A DNA stretch of 64,000 nucleotides from Geoalkalibacter sp. (GTDB lineage Bacteria; Desulfobacterota; Desulfuromonadia; Desulfuromonadales; Geoalkalibacteraceae): the NCBI RefSeq assembly GCF_030605225.1, contig NZ_JAUWAV010000014.1, forward strand, positions 1-64,000. The letters run 5' to 3'. Below the pieces are notes generated by a model. That model was given only the letters and a program-made list of their open reading frames with translations. It ran no database searches and was not told the origin of the DNA. Made by a program: the position numbers and the translations under genes. This document shows, piece by piece, positions 17,858 to 26,649 of the stretch. How positions within the stretch are numbered: the first letter of the stretch is position 1; each line of letters starts with the position of its first letter.

Positions 17858-19510
17858 TCAGACTCCTTTCAGCACCTTGAGCAGGTGCGGCACCAGTTGT
17901 TTCTTGCGCGAGAGCACCCCCTTGAGCTCGTAGATATGGTCCTCCACCTGGGGATAGCTGATCACGTAGGGCAGTTCCTTGCCGCCCAGGGCCAGCAGCA
18001 GGCTGGTTTCCTGCACGATGTCGGTGACCAGCAGCCCGGCCATGTCGAGGTGGCGCTCTTCCTTGATGCGCCCGAGGGTCTCCACGATGATCTCCTTCAT
18101 GTTGTGAAATTCCTGAAAGCTCACCACTTCGACCTGCCCGACGCCGAATTTTTGTTCGCCGGCCTCGTATTCCTTGAAATCCGCCAGCACCAGGTGGCGC
18201 GGCGAGGGATAGGCGGCCAGGGCGCTGCCGGCGGAGAAAATCCGCTTGCCGAAATCCTGGGGATCCAACCCCGAAAGACCGCCCAGCCAGGTCGCCAGTT
18301 CCCGATCGACGTCGGTGGTGGTGGGCGATTTGAGAATCACCGTATCGGAGAGCAGACCGGCGAGCATCAGGCCGGCGGTCACCCGATCGGGGACGATGCC
18401 GCTCTGCCGATAGAGGCTGGCCACCACCGAACAGGTACTGCCCAAGGGCTGGTTGATGAAGCGGATGGGGTGATCGGTGTGAAAATTGCCGAGGCGATGG
18501 TGATCCACCACCTCGATGATTTCGACCTTCTCGGCGCCGCTGACCGCCTGGGACAGTTCGTTGTGGTCGACGAGGATCAGCTTGACCGGCGAGGGTCGCA
18601 GCAGATTGCTCTTGGTCGCCACGCCGCACACCCGGCCCTCGCCATCGAGCACCACGGCCCCGGGGTCGCTGCTGTGCAGCAGCTTGAGGCGCAGATCATC
18701 GAGACGATCGAGAGCGCCGATGGAAATGAAATCATCCTTCACCAGATGATGCACCGGCGTGGAGAGGCGCGTCAGCCAGCTGGTGGTGGCGGTGTCGAAG
18801 GGCGTGGAGAGAATCGTCACCTGATTGCGGATGCCGCGTTCGAGGATTTCCGTGGGCACGGGCAGGCTGCCGGTCACGATGAGGACGCGCACGCCGAAAT
18901 CGACGGCTTCCCGAAGGATTTTCAACCGGTCGCCCGTCACCAGGATCATGCCGCGCGGATCCAGGCCCTCCATGCGTTGATGAAAGGTCGCCGAATCCAT
19001 GGCGCCGACGTAGAGGTTGAGATTTTCAATGACATCGCCATCCACCAGATTCAGGGCCTGGGCCTTGAGGCATTTCATGATGGAGGCGGGACTGGCCTGC
19101 ACCCGGCGGATTTCCTTCTCCTCGCGGGGCACCAGGAAACGCTCGGAAATTTTCTTGAGAAAGAGCGCCCCCAGGGGTCGCCGCTCGGCATCGATCACCG
19201 GCAGCATGCGGATGCTGTGCAGATGAAAAAGTTCCAGCGCCCGGGACAGCGGCGCGTCCCAGGGAACGGTGACGACATGCTCGCCCAGCACGTCGCGCAC
19301 GCGCGGATGCACGTCGGTCAACACCGGCGGCACCGGCAGGGCCAGCTCTTCCAGCACGAATTCCGTCTGGCGGTTGATGTTGCCGGCCCGCGCCGCCTGC
19401 ACCCCTTGCAGTCCCTGGGCGGCCCGCAGCCGGGCATAGGCCATGGCGCTGCAAATGGAATCGGTATCGGGATTCTTGTGGCCGATGACGTAGATGGTGG
19501 ACGCGTTCAT
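17858..19510 (-). CDS. Manganese-dependent family II inorganic pyrophosphatase with CBS and DRTGG domains
   Basis: 550 residues. The DHH catalytic core is split: VIGHKNPDTDSICSAMAY at the N-terminus, then DHNE and VDHHRLGNF near 325-350, and the DHHA2 C-terminal part. Inserted between them (about 65-300) are two CBS repeats (DAPLSRALELFHLHSIRMLPVID; GAVVLDGEGRVCGVATKSNLL) and a DRTGG-type domain (about 155-260). CBS-PPases of this type hydrolyse pyrophosphate in the cytoplasm and are controlled by adenine nucleotides bound to the CBS pair; with DRTGG present, diadenosine polyphosphates can also act. That is family knowledge. It is the third gene of a leftward run: antiporter, DUF3108, PPase, small protein. 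Confidence 0.94.
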   Translation of the reverse strand: MNASTIYVIGHKNPDTDSICSAMAYARLRAAQGLQGVQAARAGNINRQTEFVLEELALPVPPVLTDVHPRVRDVLGEHVVTVPWDAPLSRALELFHLHSIRMLPVIDAERRPLGALFLKKISERFLVPREEKEIRRVQASPASIMKCLKAQALNLVDGDVIENLNLYVGAMDSATFHQRMEGLDPRGMILVTGDRLKILREAVDFGVRVLIVTGSLPVPTEILERGIRNQVTILSTPFDTATTSWLTRLSTPVHHLVKDDFISIGALDRLDDLRLKLLHSSDPGAVVLDGEGRVCGVATKSNLLRPSPVKLILVDHNELSQAVSGAEKVEIIEVVDHHRLGNFHTDHPIRFINQPLGSTCSVVASLYRQSGIVPDRVTAGLMLAGLLSDTVILKSPTTTDVDRELATWLGGLSGLDPQDFGKRIFSAGSALAAYPSPRHLVLADFKEYEAGEQKFGVGQVEVVSFQEFHNMKEIIVETLGRIKEERHLDMAGLLVTDIVQETSLLLALGGKELPYVISYPQVEDHIYELKGVLSRKKQLVPHLLKVLKGV

Positions 19511-19551
19511 GAAAACTCCGTCAGATAACTGGTGCTGCCTTCAAAGCGACC

Positions 19552-20352
19552 TCAGCGCAGGGTGCCGCGCACGTCGCCCAGACTCAGGACGTTCTCGACC
19601 ATGCCGCGCGCGGGCCGCCCCTGACCGTCGAACCAGACGAACACGGCGCCATCGTCCGTGTCGAAGATCTCCTGATCGACCTCGACGCGACAGAGCAGTC
19701 CGCCGCGCGGAAAATGGCCGAGCGGCGGGCGCTCGGCTTCATGGTAGACATCCACGATGATGTAGGAAGGTCCCTTGCGGCTGAAGGTGGGAATGCGGTA
19801 ATGACCGCCCGGCACGATCTCCCCGAAATAGCCGGCGCGAAAGTTGTAGAACGCGGTCAGCACATCATTGAAAAAGCCCCCCTCGGGCATCTCGAAGGTC
19901 TCGCGGCTTTCTTGTCCGCGCTTGACGCGTTCGCGGTGAATCTCACCCCGGTCGTAGTCGTAGACATAACGGCTGGTGCGGTCCTCGCGATTCTTGCCGC
20001 GGCCCTTGCTCGCCTGGGATTCATAGACCAGTGAGCGCAGGCGCCCATCGGGCAGACGCTCCATGAGCGAGCTGTGGCGCTCGCTGCGATCGCGGGTCAC
20101 GGTCGCCGCCAGACCGAGGGTCTGGGCTTCGAGAACCGCGCGATAGGTTCCTTCCTTCTCGCCGGGAAAAAAGCTCAGACGCGCTTGCGCCAGTCGATTA
20201 AACCAGAGAAAGGCCACATCGTAGGCATAGGACTCATTCTTCATCGCCTCCAGGGGATCGGCGGCGGTGGCGGACAAGGCGCCCGGCGGCCAGGCAAGAG
20301 CGGCGATCAGGAACAGGGACGCCGCAAGGGTCAGACTGCGCGGAATTTTCAT
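19552..20352 (-). CDS. DUF3108-domain exported protein
   Basis: 266 residues. Signal peptide MKIPRSLTLAASLFLIAALAW up to about residue 28, then a beta-rich domain typical of DUF3108 proteins (YDVAFLWFNRLAQARLSF, YVYDYDRGEIHRER, PEGGFFNDVLTAFYNFRAG, GPSYIIVDVYH). Such proteins are periplasmic or lipid-linked, possibly beta-barrel-like, with unknown function. ATG 20352 overlaps the stop of the upstream antiporter gene by four bases (ATGA), so the two are translationally coupled. A longer in-frame start further upstream would lie inside the antiporter gene and is not favoured. Confidence 0.85.
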   Translation of the reverse strand: MKIPRSLTLAASLFLIAALAWPPGALSATAADPLEAMKNESYAYDVAFLWFNRLAQARLSFFPGEKEGTYRAVLEAQTLGLAATVTRDRSERHSSLMERLPDGRLRSLVYESQASKGRGKNREDRTSRYVYDYDRGEIHRERVKRGQESRETFEMPEGGFFNDVLTAFYNFRAGYFGEIVPGGHYRIPTFSRKGPSYIIVDVYHEAERPPLGHFPRGGLLCRVEVDQEIFDTDDGAVFVWFDGQGRPARGMVENVLSLGDVRGTLR

Positions 20353-21299
20353 ACGAACAACACTCCGATGAAGATCAGGTAGGCGACCAACAGCAGGGCG
20401 CCGCGCGGCCGGTCGAGCTTGCGACCGCGCCACAGCAGGGGAATCAGGACCGCGCTGAAGGCCAGCATGACGGGCAGCTCAAAGCGCAGGACCGACGGAT
20501 CGACGCTCAGCGGACGAATCATGGGGCAGACACCCAGCACGAACAGGATGTTGAAAATATTGCTGCCGATGACATTGCCGACGCTCAGGTCCATCTCGCC
20601 CTTCCAGGCGCTCACCACCGAGGCCGCCAACTCGGGCAGGCTGGTGCCCAGGGCGACCACGGTCATGCCGATGACCAGTTCGGAAATGCCCAAGGCCGTG
20701 GCGATGGTCACCGCCGAACGCACCATCAGCTCGGCGCCGACCCCCAATCCGACCATGCCCAGGGTGATATGAAGCAGATCGCGTCGGCGCCTCGGTTCGC
20801 TCTCCCCGGCAGGACGTTCGGCCTCGATCTCATAAGGGACTCTGATGCGCGCGGTCTTGATGCAATAAGCCAGAAAAACCACCAGCAGCGCGAACAAAAT
20901 GAGTCCGTTGACGAACCCCAACACGCCGTCGAGACAAAACACATAGAGAAGCAGGGAGGCCCCGATCATGAAGGGGATTTCCCGCGTCAGGGTGGCGCGC
21001 GCCACGACCATGGGCAAAAGCAAGGCCGCCACGCCGAGAATCAGGCCGATGTTGGCGATATTGGAGCCGATGATGTTGCCCGCGGCGATATCCGAGGAGC
21101 CCTTGACGGCCGCCAGCAGCGACACCATGAGCTCGGGCATGCTGGTGGCGAAGGCGATCACCGTCATGCCGACGATGAGCGGCCGCACCCCATAGGAAAA
21201 CGCCAGGCGGGAGCTGCCGCCCACCAGAAATTCGGCGCCGTAGTAAAGTATCGCCAGACCCGCGAAAAACACCAGGACCGTAAAAAGCATCGCCATCAT
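20349..21299 (-). CDS. Calcium/sodium antiporter of the CaCA family (YrbG-like)
   Basis: 316 residues with about ten transmembrane helices. Both alpha-repeats are present: VIAFATSMPELMVSLLAA with GNIIGSNIANIGLILG, and VVALGTSLPELAASVVSA with GNVIGSNIFNILFVLG. The paired Glu residues and GSN motifs bind the cations. It should exchange calcium for sodium or protons at the inner membrane. Start ATG 21299 is chosen because AAGGA lies seven bases upstream and the hydrophobic N-terminus (MMAMLFTVLVFFAGLAILYYG) follows at once; a longer frame reaching 21476 runs into the arsR promoter. First gene of the operon ending with the pyrophosphatase and its small partner. Confidence 0.92.
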   Translation of the reverse strand: MMAMLFTVLVFFAGLAILYYGAEFLVGGSSRLAFSYGVRPLIVGMTVIAFATSMPELMVSLLAAVKGSSDIAAGNIIGSNIANIGLILGVAALLLPMVVARATLTREIPFMIGASLLLYVFCLDGVLGFVNGLILFALLVVFLAYCIKTARIRVPYEIEAERPAGESEPRRRRDLLHITLGMVGLGVGAELMVRSAVTIATALGISELVIGMTVVALGTSLPELAASVVSAWKGEMDLSVGNVIGSNIFNILFVLGVCPMIRPLSVDPSVLRFELPVMLAFSAVLIPLLWRGRKLDRPRGALLLVAYLIFIGVLFV

Positions 21300-21425
21300 T
21301 CGATCATCCTTGAGAGTTTCGGAGCCAAGGTTAAGCGATCCCCGCCGACAGCGCAAGAGCCTATCGCCGCCCACGGGCGCAGCATTCAGCTTGCACGGAG
21401 GCATGGATGGCGCCTGTCGAGCGCC

Positions 21426-21454
21426 TTGACATGCAACCCTTGCAATAATAGAAT
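21426..21454 (+). promoter_or_regulatory. Strong sigma-70 promoter of arsR-rlmI
   Basis: Perfect -35 TTGACA (21426-21431), 17-base spacer, -10 TAGAAT (21449-21454, five of six). Start predicted near 21461, just upstream of the palindrome at 21470-21486. Confidence 0.8.
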
Positions 21455-21469
21455 TAGTCGAATTAATTA

Positions 21470-21486
21470 TTGACAAACTTTGTCAA
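21470..21486. promoter_or_regulatory. Perfect palindrome, probable ArsR operator
   Basis: TTGACAAACTTTGTCAA is an exact inverted repeat (8-bp arms around one C). It lies at about +9 to +25 of the arsR-rlmI transcript, where a bound dimer would block elongation. ArsR-family repressors commonly bind such dyads and control their own gene; binding here is inferred. Confidence 0.65.
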
Positions 21487-21494
21487 CTTTTCCC

Positions 21495-21806
21495 ATGGAG
21501 ACCCTCGCGGGCATGGATTTCGACAAAATGCAGACCTTCGACCGGGAAGCCGAAATTCTCAAGGTGCTCGGCCATCCCGTGCGCCTGAAAATCGTTGCGG
21601 GCCTCATGTCCCAGAGCTGCAACGTGAAGAAAATCTGGGAATGCCTCAATCTTCCCCAGGCCACCGTGTCCCAGCATTTGGCGCTGCTCAAGAATAAAAA
21701 CATCATCGAGGGCCGCCGCGACGGCGTCGAGATGTTCTACCAGGTGGTGTCCGACGAAGCCCGCCGTATCGTCAACGTTCTGCTTGAAAGCCATTCCTGC
21801 CCGTGA
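21495..21806 (+). CDS. ArsR/SmtB-family transcriptional regulator
   Basis: About 103 residues. Winged helix-turn-helix: EILKVLGHPVRLKIVAGLM, then a recognition helix NLPQATVSQHLALLKNKNIIEGRRDG. Two cysteines flank the alpha-3 region (SCNVKKIWECLNLP), which could sense a thiophilic metal or redox state but do not match the classical ELCVCDL site. A third cysteine lies at the C-terminal SCP. The stop overlaps the GTG of rlmI (GTGA). The start is uncertain: ATG 21495 is the first after the operator but lacks a ribosome site; ATG 21513 is the alternative. Confidence 0.85.
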   Translation: METLAGMDFDKMQTFDREAEILKVLGHPVRLKIVAGLMSQSCNVKKIWECLNLPQATVSQHLALLKNKNIIEGRRDGVEMFYQVVSDEARRIVNVLLESHSCP

Positions 21807-22978
21807 ACCGCATCCACATCGCCGCCGGCCATGACCGCCGTCTGCGCGCGGGCCATCCCTGGGTGTTCAGCAACGAGATCGGCCTTATCGAGGGGCAACC
21901 CGCACCCGGCGACGCCGTTGCCGTGCATGGCCCCCGAGGCGATTGCCTCGGCACCGGCTATTACAATCCCCACTCGCTGATCGCCGTGCGCATGCTCTCG
22001 CCTCAGCGCGAGGACATCGACTCCGCGACCTTTTTCCACCAGCGCATCGCCCAGGCCCTTGCCTACCGCCGCGCCCTGTACGGCGATCTGGACGGGGTGC
22101 GCCTGGTTTACGGCGAGAGCGATTTTCTGCCCGGGCTGGTGGTGGATCTTTACGGTTCGGTGCTGTCCCTACAGTTTCTCACCCTGGGCATGGAGCGGCG
22201 TCGCGACGCCATTCTGGAGGTGTTGCTGGATCTGCTGCGGCCCGAGGCCGTCGTGGCGCGCAATGATGTGGGCGTGCGAGAACTCGAGGGGCTGCCCCAG
22301 AATATCGAGGTGTTGCGCGGCACCTTGCCCGCCGAAGTGATCGTCGGCGAAAATGGGCTGCGCTTCGCGGTGGATATTCTGGGCGGGCAGAAAACCGGCC
22401 ATTTTCTCGACCAGAAGGAAAACCACCAGGCGTTGCGCCAACGGGTCGAAGGGGGGCGGGTGCTGGATCTGTTCTGCTATTCCGGGGCCTGGGGGGTGCA
22501 TGCCGCCCACTATGGGGCAAGCGAGGTGCTGGGCATCGACATTTCCAAGGGCGCCCTGGCTCTGGCGCAACGCAACGCCGAGCTCAACGGTTTCGCGGAG
22601 CGCTGCCGCTTCACCCAGGGCGATGTCTTCGAGGTGCTGCGCGATCTGGCCGCCGCCGGCGAGCGCTTTGACACCATCGTGCTGGATCCACCCGCCTTCG
22701 TGAAAAGCAAGAAACGCCTGGCCGAGGCGGTCCGCGGTTATCTGACCATCAACCGGCGCGCCATGGACCTGCTGGCACCCGGCGGCTTTCTCCTGACCTG
22801 CTCCTGCTCCTACCACATGGAGCGCGAGCTCTTTCTCGACACCCTGCGTCAGGCCGCGCACAAGGCCGGACGCTCCCTGAGGCTCATCGAAGTCCGCGGC
22901 CAGGCGCTGGATCATCCCGTGCTGCTCGCCTGCCCCGAAACCGACTACCTCAAGTGCGTCATCCTGCAAGCGGTGTAG
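21803..22978 (+). CDS. rlmI: 23S rRNA (cytosine-5) methyltransferase, RlmI family
   Basis: 391 residues, full length. An N-terminal PUA domain (about 1-75, HPWVFSNEIG) and central EEHEAA-like domain precede a Rossmann methyltransferase with VLDLFCYSGAWGVHA (SAM site), VLDPPAFVKSKK and TCSCSYHMERELF, whose cysteine is the catalytic nucleophile in this family. E. coli RlmI methylates C1962 of 23S rRNA; orthology is likely but the target base is inferred. It starts at a GTG overlapping the arsR stop by four bases, so an ArsR-type repressor and an rRNA methylase share one transcript, an unusual partnership. Confidence 0.9.
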   Translation: MNRIHIAAGHDRRLRAGHPWVFSNEIGLIEGQPAPGDAVAVHGPRGDCLGTGYYNPHSLIAVRMLSPQREDIDSATFFHQRIAQALAYRRALYGDLDGVRLVYGESDFLPGLVVDLYGSVLSLQFLTLGMERRRDAILEVLLDLLRPEAVVARNDVGVRELEGLPQNIEVLRGTLPAEVIVGENGLRFAVDILGGQKTGHFLDQKENHQALRQRVEGGRVLDLFCYSGAWGVHAAHYGASEVLGIDISKGALALAQRNAELNGFAERCRFTQGDVFEVLRDLAAAGERFDTIVLDPPAFVKSKKRLAEAVRGYLTINRRAMDLLAPGGFLLTCSCSYHMERELFLDTLRQAAHKAGRSLRLIEVRGQALDHPVLLACPETDYLKCVILQAV

Positions 22979-23001
22979 GGGCGGATTTGGTGCGCCCCTA
23001 C
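22975..23001. repeat. GTAGGGGCG...CGCCCCTAC inverted repeat between convergent genes
   Basis: Nine-base perfect arms (22975-22983 and 22993-23001) around GATTTGGTG, overlapping the stop of rlmI and the end of bioC. Inverted repeats of this GTAGGGGCG kind are common dispersed intergenic elements in many environmental bacterial genomes. There is no T run, so termination would be weak. Confidence 0.6.
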
Positions 23002-23801
23002 GGACCCTTTCTCGCCAACCCGTAAATCACTTCGTAGGTGGCCGGAATCCGCCCTTCGCGGGAAAAGCGCGCGCGGTAAATGTCGTTCATGCGCTGCATG
23101 ACCTGACGCGAGGCCAAACCCGGCGGGCGTCGGTCGCTGGCGTTCTGGGCACCGATTTTTTTCAGGGCGCGCAGCAGTTCCGCCACGCTCGAATGCCACT
23201 CCACCTCGTCCTCGCTCCACAGGCGCAGCACCCGCAAACCACCTGCGCCCAAGGCAGCGGCCACCTCTTCGCGACCCGGAAATTCCTGCACATGGGAATG
23301 CTCCGTGCCTTTGACTTCGGCCACCGCCTGGCGGTGCGAGGTTCGCAGTTCGTGCAGGGTTCCCGCGCCGAACAGGGCAAAGGCAAACAGCCCCTCGGCG
23401 GCAAGCACCCGACCTGCCTCGCAAAAGGCCTCAGGCAAGTCGTTCATCCACTGATACACCGAGGCGCAGAGCACCGCCCCGAACGTGCCTGAGGCAAAGG
23501 GCAGGGCCTGGGCGTCGCCGTCGGCGGCCAGGGCGCCGGGCAGACTCGTCGCGGCATGTCTTGTCATGCCGGGCGCAAGGTCGCAGATCACCAACGGCAA
23601 CTCGGCGTCGCGCACGCGCAGGCAGCGGGCGACTTCGCCGGTGCCGGTGCCGACATCGAGCACCGGGCCGCCGCCCATGAGCGGCCAGGCCTCGGCAACC
23701 AGGCGCGCGGCGACAAGCTTCTGCACCCGGGCAAAACGATCGTATTCTTCGGCATGGCAGGAAAAATGCTCCCGCACCCGCGTCAGGCAGAGCGCGCTCA
23801 T
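22998..23801 (-). CDS. bioC: Malonyl-ACP O-methyltransferase BioC
   Basis: 267 residues. Starts RVREHFSCHAEEYDRFARVQKLVA, the BioC signature in which the methyltransferase opens with a helix before motif I VLDVGTGTGEVARCL; then ICDLAPGM and GDAQALPFASGTFGAVLCASVYQWM. BioC methylates the free carboxyl of malonyl-ACP so that fatty acid synthesis can build the pimelate moiety. Its ATG (23801) overlaps the bioH stop by four bases. Last gene of the leftward biotin operon bioW-bioF-bioH-bioC. Cytoplasmic. Confidence 0.88.
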   Translation of the reverse strand: MSALCLTRVREHFSCHAEEYDRFARVQKLVAARLVAEAWPLMGGGPVLDVGTGTGEVARCLRVRDAELPLVICDLAPGMTRHAATSLPGALAADGDAQALPFASGTFGAVLCASVYQWMNDLPEAFCEAGRVLAAEGLFAFALFGAGTLHELRTSHRQAVAEVKGTEHSHVQEFPGREEVAAALGAGGLRVLRLWSEDEVEWHSSVAELLRALKKIGAQNASDRRPPGLASRQVMQRMNDIYRARFSREGRIPATYEVIYGLARKGP

Positions 23802-24601
23802 CGCAGAAACTCCCGCCAATAATTCAGGGATTGCCCAGGCCGGCTGAGAAAGGGCGCGTGCCCGACGCCGGGCATCTCGCACCAGCGCGCCTGCCCGATC
23901 CCTTGCGCCAGGAAGCGCCCCGCCCCCGACGGAACGATCCGGTCCTCGGCGCCGTGCATCACCAGAGTCGGACAGACGATGGCACCGAGGTGCGCGCGCA
24001 GATCGACCTCCCGCAGGGTGCCGAGTCCCCCAAGCGCGGCGCTCGGATCGGGCAAGCGCCCGTCCCCGCGGGCAAAGCCCAAAATTCCCTGGCGACGCTC
24101 CGGGGTGATTTCCTCGGGCGCGAATTGTAGATCGAAAAAATCCGCCAGCGTTTTTTCAAAAGCGCGTTGCAGATTGCGGCTCAGACTGCGAACCTGCGCG
24201 TCGGGCAGTCCGAAAGGCCAGTCGGCATCGAGGATAAAGCGCGGCGTCGTACCGATGAGCAGCAACCTCCGGATGCGCTGCGGCGCGGACTGCGCCAGCC
24301 TCAGCGCCACCTGTCCCCCCAGGGACCAACCGCCCAGGGCCAAGCTGCCCAGTCCGAGAAGATCGAGCATTTCCAGCACATCGGCCGCGTAATCTTCCAA
24401 GGCGTAGCGCTCGCCCAAGGCGGACCCGCCATGGCCGCGCAGATCGGGAGCAAGCACGCGAAAATCCCGCGCCAATTCCGGCATGACCTCGGCGAACACG
24501 GCCGATGACTGGGCCCAGCCGTGCAGCAACAGCAGAGCCGGGCCCTCACCGGCTTCGCGATAGGCCAGGCTGCGACCGTCGGCGAGTTTCAGGGTCATCA
24601 T
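23798..24601 (-). CDS. bioH: Pimeloyl-ACP methyl ester esterase BioH (alpha/beta hydrolase)
   Basis: 267 residues. Alpha/beta-hydrolase fold with oxyanion HG in [11 protein letters not shown], nucleophile elbow GGWSLGGQ (Ser), acid Asp in [11 protein letters not shown] and His in [11 protein letters not shown]. The position between bioF and bioC identifies it as BioH, which removes the methyl cap placed by BioC and so stops chain elongation at pimeloyl-ACP. ATG 24601 with GGGAGCAG upstream overlaps the bioF stop (ATGATGA); a longer in-frame extension runs inside bioF and is not favoured. Confidence 0.85.
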   Translation of the reverse strand: MMTLKLADGRSLAYREAGEGPALLLLHGWAQSSAVFAEVMPELARDFRVLAPDLRGHGGSALGERYALEDYAADVLEMLDLLGLGSLALGGWSLGGQVALRLAQSAPQRIRRLLLIGTTPRFILDADWPFGLPDAQVRSLSRNLQRAFEKTLADFFDLQFAPEEITPERRQGILGFARGDGRLPDPSAALGGLGTLREVDLRAHLGAIVCPTLVMHGAEDRIVPSGAGRFLAQGIGQARWCEMPGVGHAPFLSRPGQSLNYWREFLR

Positions 24602-25770
24602 GACTGCTCCCGCAGAATATCGAGGATCGTTTGGGCCGCGGCGGCCAACTCCTGGGGATCGTGCTCGCTCATGACCGTGGCGCGCAAACGGCAGCGCCCT
24701 TCGGGCACCGTCGGCGGCCGGATGCCTTGCAGGAAAATACCGCGCTCGAGCAGAGTCTGGGCGGCCCGCATGGTCGGGCGGGGCGCGCCGGTGACGATGG
24801 GTACAATCTGCGTGACGCTGCCGCACAGATCGAGGCCCGCCGCGCGCAGCGGCGCGGCGAAAACCTCGCGATTGCGCCGCAGCATCTCCCGGCGCGCGTG
24901 TCCCTCCGTCGAATCCACCAGGTCAAAAGCGACGAGAGCCGCGGCCAGCACCGCCGGCGGCAGACTGGTGGAGAAAATAAAGGGCCGCGAACGATTGATG
25001 AGAATGTCGATGACCGGCCGCGAAGCGGCGAGAAAAGCGCCGAAACCGCCCAGCGCCTTGCCCAGCGTGCCCATGTGCAGATCGATGCGCGCCAGGCAGC
25101 CCGACGCCTCGCCGCTGCCCCGGCCGGTGTCGCCGAGCACGCCGGTGCCGTGGGCGTCATCGACCATCAGCAGGGCGTCATGGCGCTCCTTGAGCTCGGC
25201 GAGCGCCGCCAGGGGCGCAAGATCGCCGTCCATGCTGAACACCCCGTCGGTGACGATGAACCAGCGGCCGCGCCGCGCCGGTCGTTCGCGGAGCATCAGG
25301 GCTTCCAGGGCATCGACATCGCCGTGGGGATAGACCAGGGTACGGGCCCGCGACAGGCGGCAGCCGTCGATGATGGAGGCGTGATTGAGGGCGTCGGAAA
25401 AAATCAGATCATCGGGACCGGCCAAACCCTGCAAGATCCCGGTATTGGCGGCGTAGCCCGAGTTGAACACCAGCGCCGCCTCTGTACCCTTGAAGGCGGC
25501 GATGCGCGCTTCGAGCTCTTCGTGCAGCGCCAGGGAGCCCGACACCAGGCGACTGGCGCCGCTGCCCGTCCCGAATTCCAGGGCGGCTTCGGCGGCGGCG
25601 CGGGCCAGACGCGGATGGCCGGCCAACCCCAGATAATTGTTGGAGCACAACAGCAGCACCTCGCGCCCATCCAGGCGGACATGGGGCCCCTGGGCGCCCG
25701 CCAGGGTGCGCAGGGACCGCAGCATCCCCCGGCGGCTCAGCTCCTCGAGTTCGCGGCGATAGCTCTCCAT
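24598..25770 (-). CDS. bioF: 8-amino-7-oxononanoate synthase BioF
   Basis: 390 residues, PLP-dependent alpha-oxoamine synthase. Key parts: [62 protein letters not shown] and the PLP lysine in [11 protein letters not shown] (near residue 235). It condenses pimeloyl-CoA or pimeloyl-ACP with alanine, the first step of biotin ring assembly. Start is ATG 25770 with GGGAG upstream; a GTG nine bases earlier has no room for a ribosome site. Its A is shared with the TGA of bioW. bioA, bioD and bioB are not in the window. Confidence 0.94.
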   Translation of the reverse strand: MESYRRELEELSRRGMLRSLRTLAGAQGPHVRLDGREVLLLCSNNYLGLAGHPRLARAAAEAALEFGTGSGASRLVSGSLALHEELEARIAAFKGTEAALVFNSGYAANTGILQGLAGPDDLIFSDALNHASIIDGCRLSRARTLVYPHGDVDALEALMLRERPARRGRWFIVTDGVFSMDGDLAPLAALAELKERHDALLMVDDAHGTGVLGDTGRGSGEASGCLARIDLHMGTLGKALGGFGAFLAASRPVIDILINRSRPFIFSTSLPPAVLAAALVAFDLVDSTEGHARREMLRRNREVFAAPLRAAGLDLCGSVTQIVPIVTGAPRPTMRAAQTLLERGIFLQGIRPPTVPEGRCRLRATVMSEHDPQELAAAAQTILDILREQS

Positions 25771-26585
25771 CAGCACCACTCCCGGGGCGGATGAACGGCG
25801 CTTACGGCGTCGGCGACAAACACTTGACCTTCGAGAAACGCCAGCAAGGCCGCCATATCAAGTTGCTCCTCCTTAACGAAAAACGCCCGGCCGCCCCGCT
25901 CGTCGTCGCGCGGCTTGAGCTCGGTGATGCGCACGTAACCCAGGGCCGGGGCAGCGACATAGCCGGTGGTGTAGTCCGGGTCATCCGACCAGCACAGCTC
26001 GGCGATCACCCCGGGCGCGGCCATGACCTTGGCGGCGAGCACCAGGGCCTCGCGCACCTGGATGCGATCCAGGCCGTAAGGAGCGAGCGCCGCTTGCAGC
26101 CGCGCCTCGGCCCGCGGCGACAGATCCATGCGGGTGACGCGCACCCCGCGAGCACCGTCGGGTTCCAGGCGCCGACCGCTTAAGGCCCCGATCAGCATGG
26201 CGCCGCGCATGCTGCGGCCATCGGGGGCCGCACCCCGCGCCAGGGTCTGCAGGGCAAAAGCGCCGGCCGCGGGCGAAACTCCGGCCTGGTGCAACAGGCG
26301 CGCGGCCAGCTCACGCCCAGCGGAAAAATTGGGGACCTGAAAGGTTCTGACCTCGGGCAAGACACCGCGCAGCACAGCGGCCGGATCGATCGGGTCGACC
26401 GCCAGACGCAGGGCTTCGGCACGCCCGCGCGGATGCTCGAGGGCGCGGCGCACCAGAGCCGCGGTCGTTTCCTCGATCCGCCCCGCCGCGACCAGGCGCT
26501 CGGCCCCGCACAGATGGGCGCCGGCCCGCTCGGCATGCATGCGTACGCTGTAAATCACCTCATTCATGGGCTCGAAAACTAGCAT
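25770..26585 (-). CDS. bioW: 6-carboxyhexanoate-CoA ligase BioW (pimeloyl-CoA synthetase)
   Basis: 271 residues. [21 protein letters not shown] at the start and [21 protein letters not shown] followed by GYVRITELK and GGRAFFV near the end are BioW family signatures; length fits (about 250-260 in Bacilli). It activates free pimelic acid with ATP and CoA. Finding it with bioC and bioH is unusual, since they supply the pimelate moiety by another route. First gene of the operon behind a BirA-type operator. Start: ATG 26585 (AAGGG at nine bases) or ATG 26567, which matches Bacillus BioW better. Confidence 0.9.
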   Translation of the reverse strand: MLVFEPMNEVIYSVRMHAERAGAHLCGAERLVAAGRIEETTAALVRRALEHPRGRAEALRLAVDPIDPAAVLRGVLPEVRTFQVPNFSAGRELAARLLHQAGVSPAAGAFALQTLARGAAPDGRSMRGAMLIGALSGRRLEPDGARGVRVTRMDLSPRAEARLQAALAPYGLDRIQVREALVLAAKVMAAPGVIAELCWSDDPDYTTGYVAAPALGYVRITELKPRDDERGGRAFFVKEEQLDMAALLAFLEGQVFVADAVSAVHPPREWC

Positions 26586-26597
26586 GCTCCCCCACCC

Positions 26598-26629
26598 TTG
26601 TCAACCAACCAGAAATACAGGGTTAACAA
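26598..26629. promoter_or_regulatory. BirA-type biotin operator
   Basis: TTGTCAACC (26598-26606), 14-base spacer, GGTTAACAA (26621-26629). It matches the BirA consensus TTGTAAACC-N14-16-GGTTTACAA with one change in each half. It lies just upstream of bioW, between it and the divergent ccsA, where biotinyl-AMP-bound biotin ligase would repress the bioWFHC operon. Confidence 0.82.
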
Positions 26630-26649
26630 GAAATCGGCACCGAAAAGTC

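Noticed and set aside
17885-19528. 547-codon plus-strand frame
   Set aside because: Lies antisense to the CBS pyrophosphatase, whose motifs are complete; composition is His/Gly/Gln-rich shadow.
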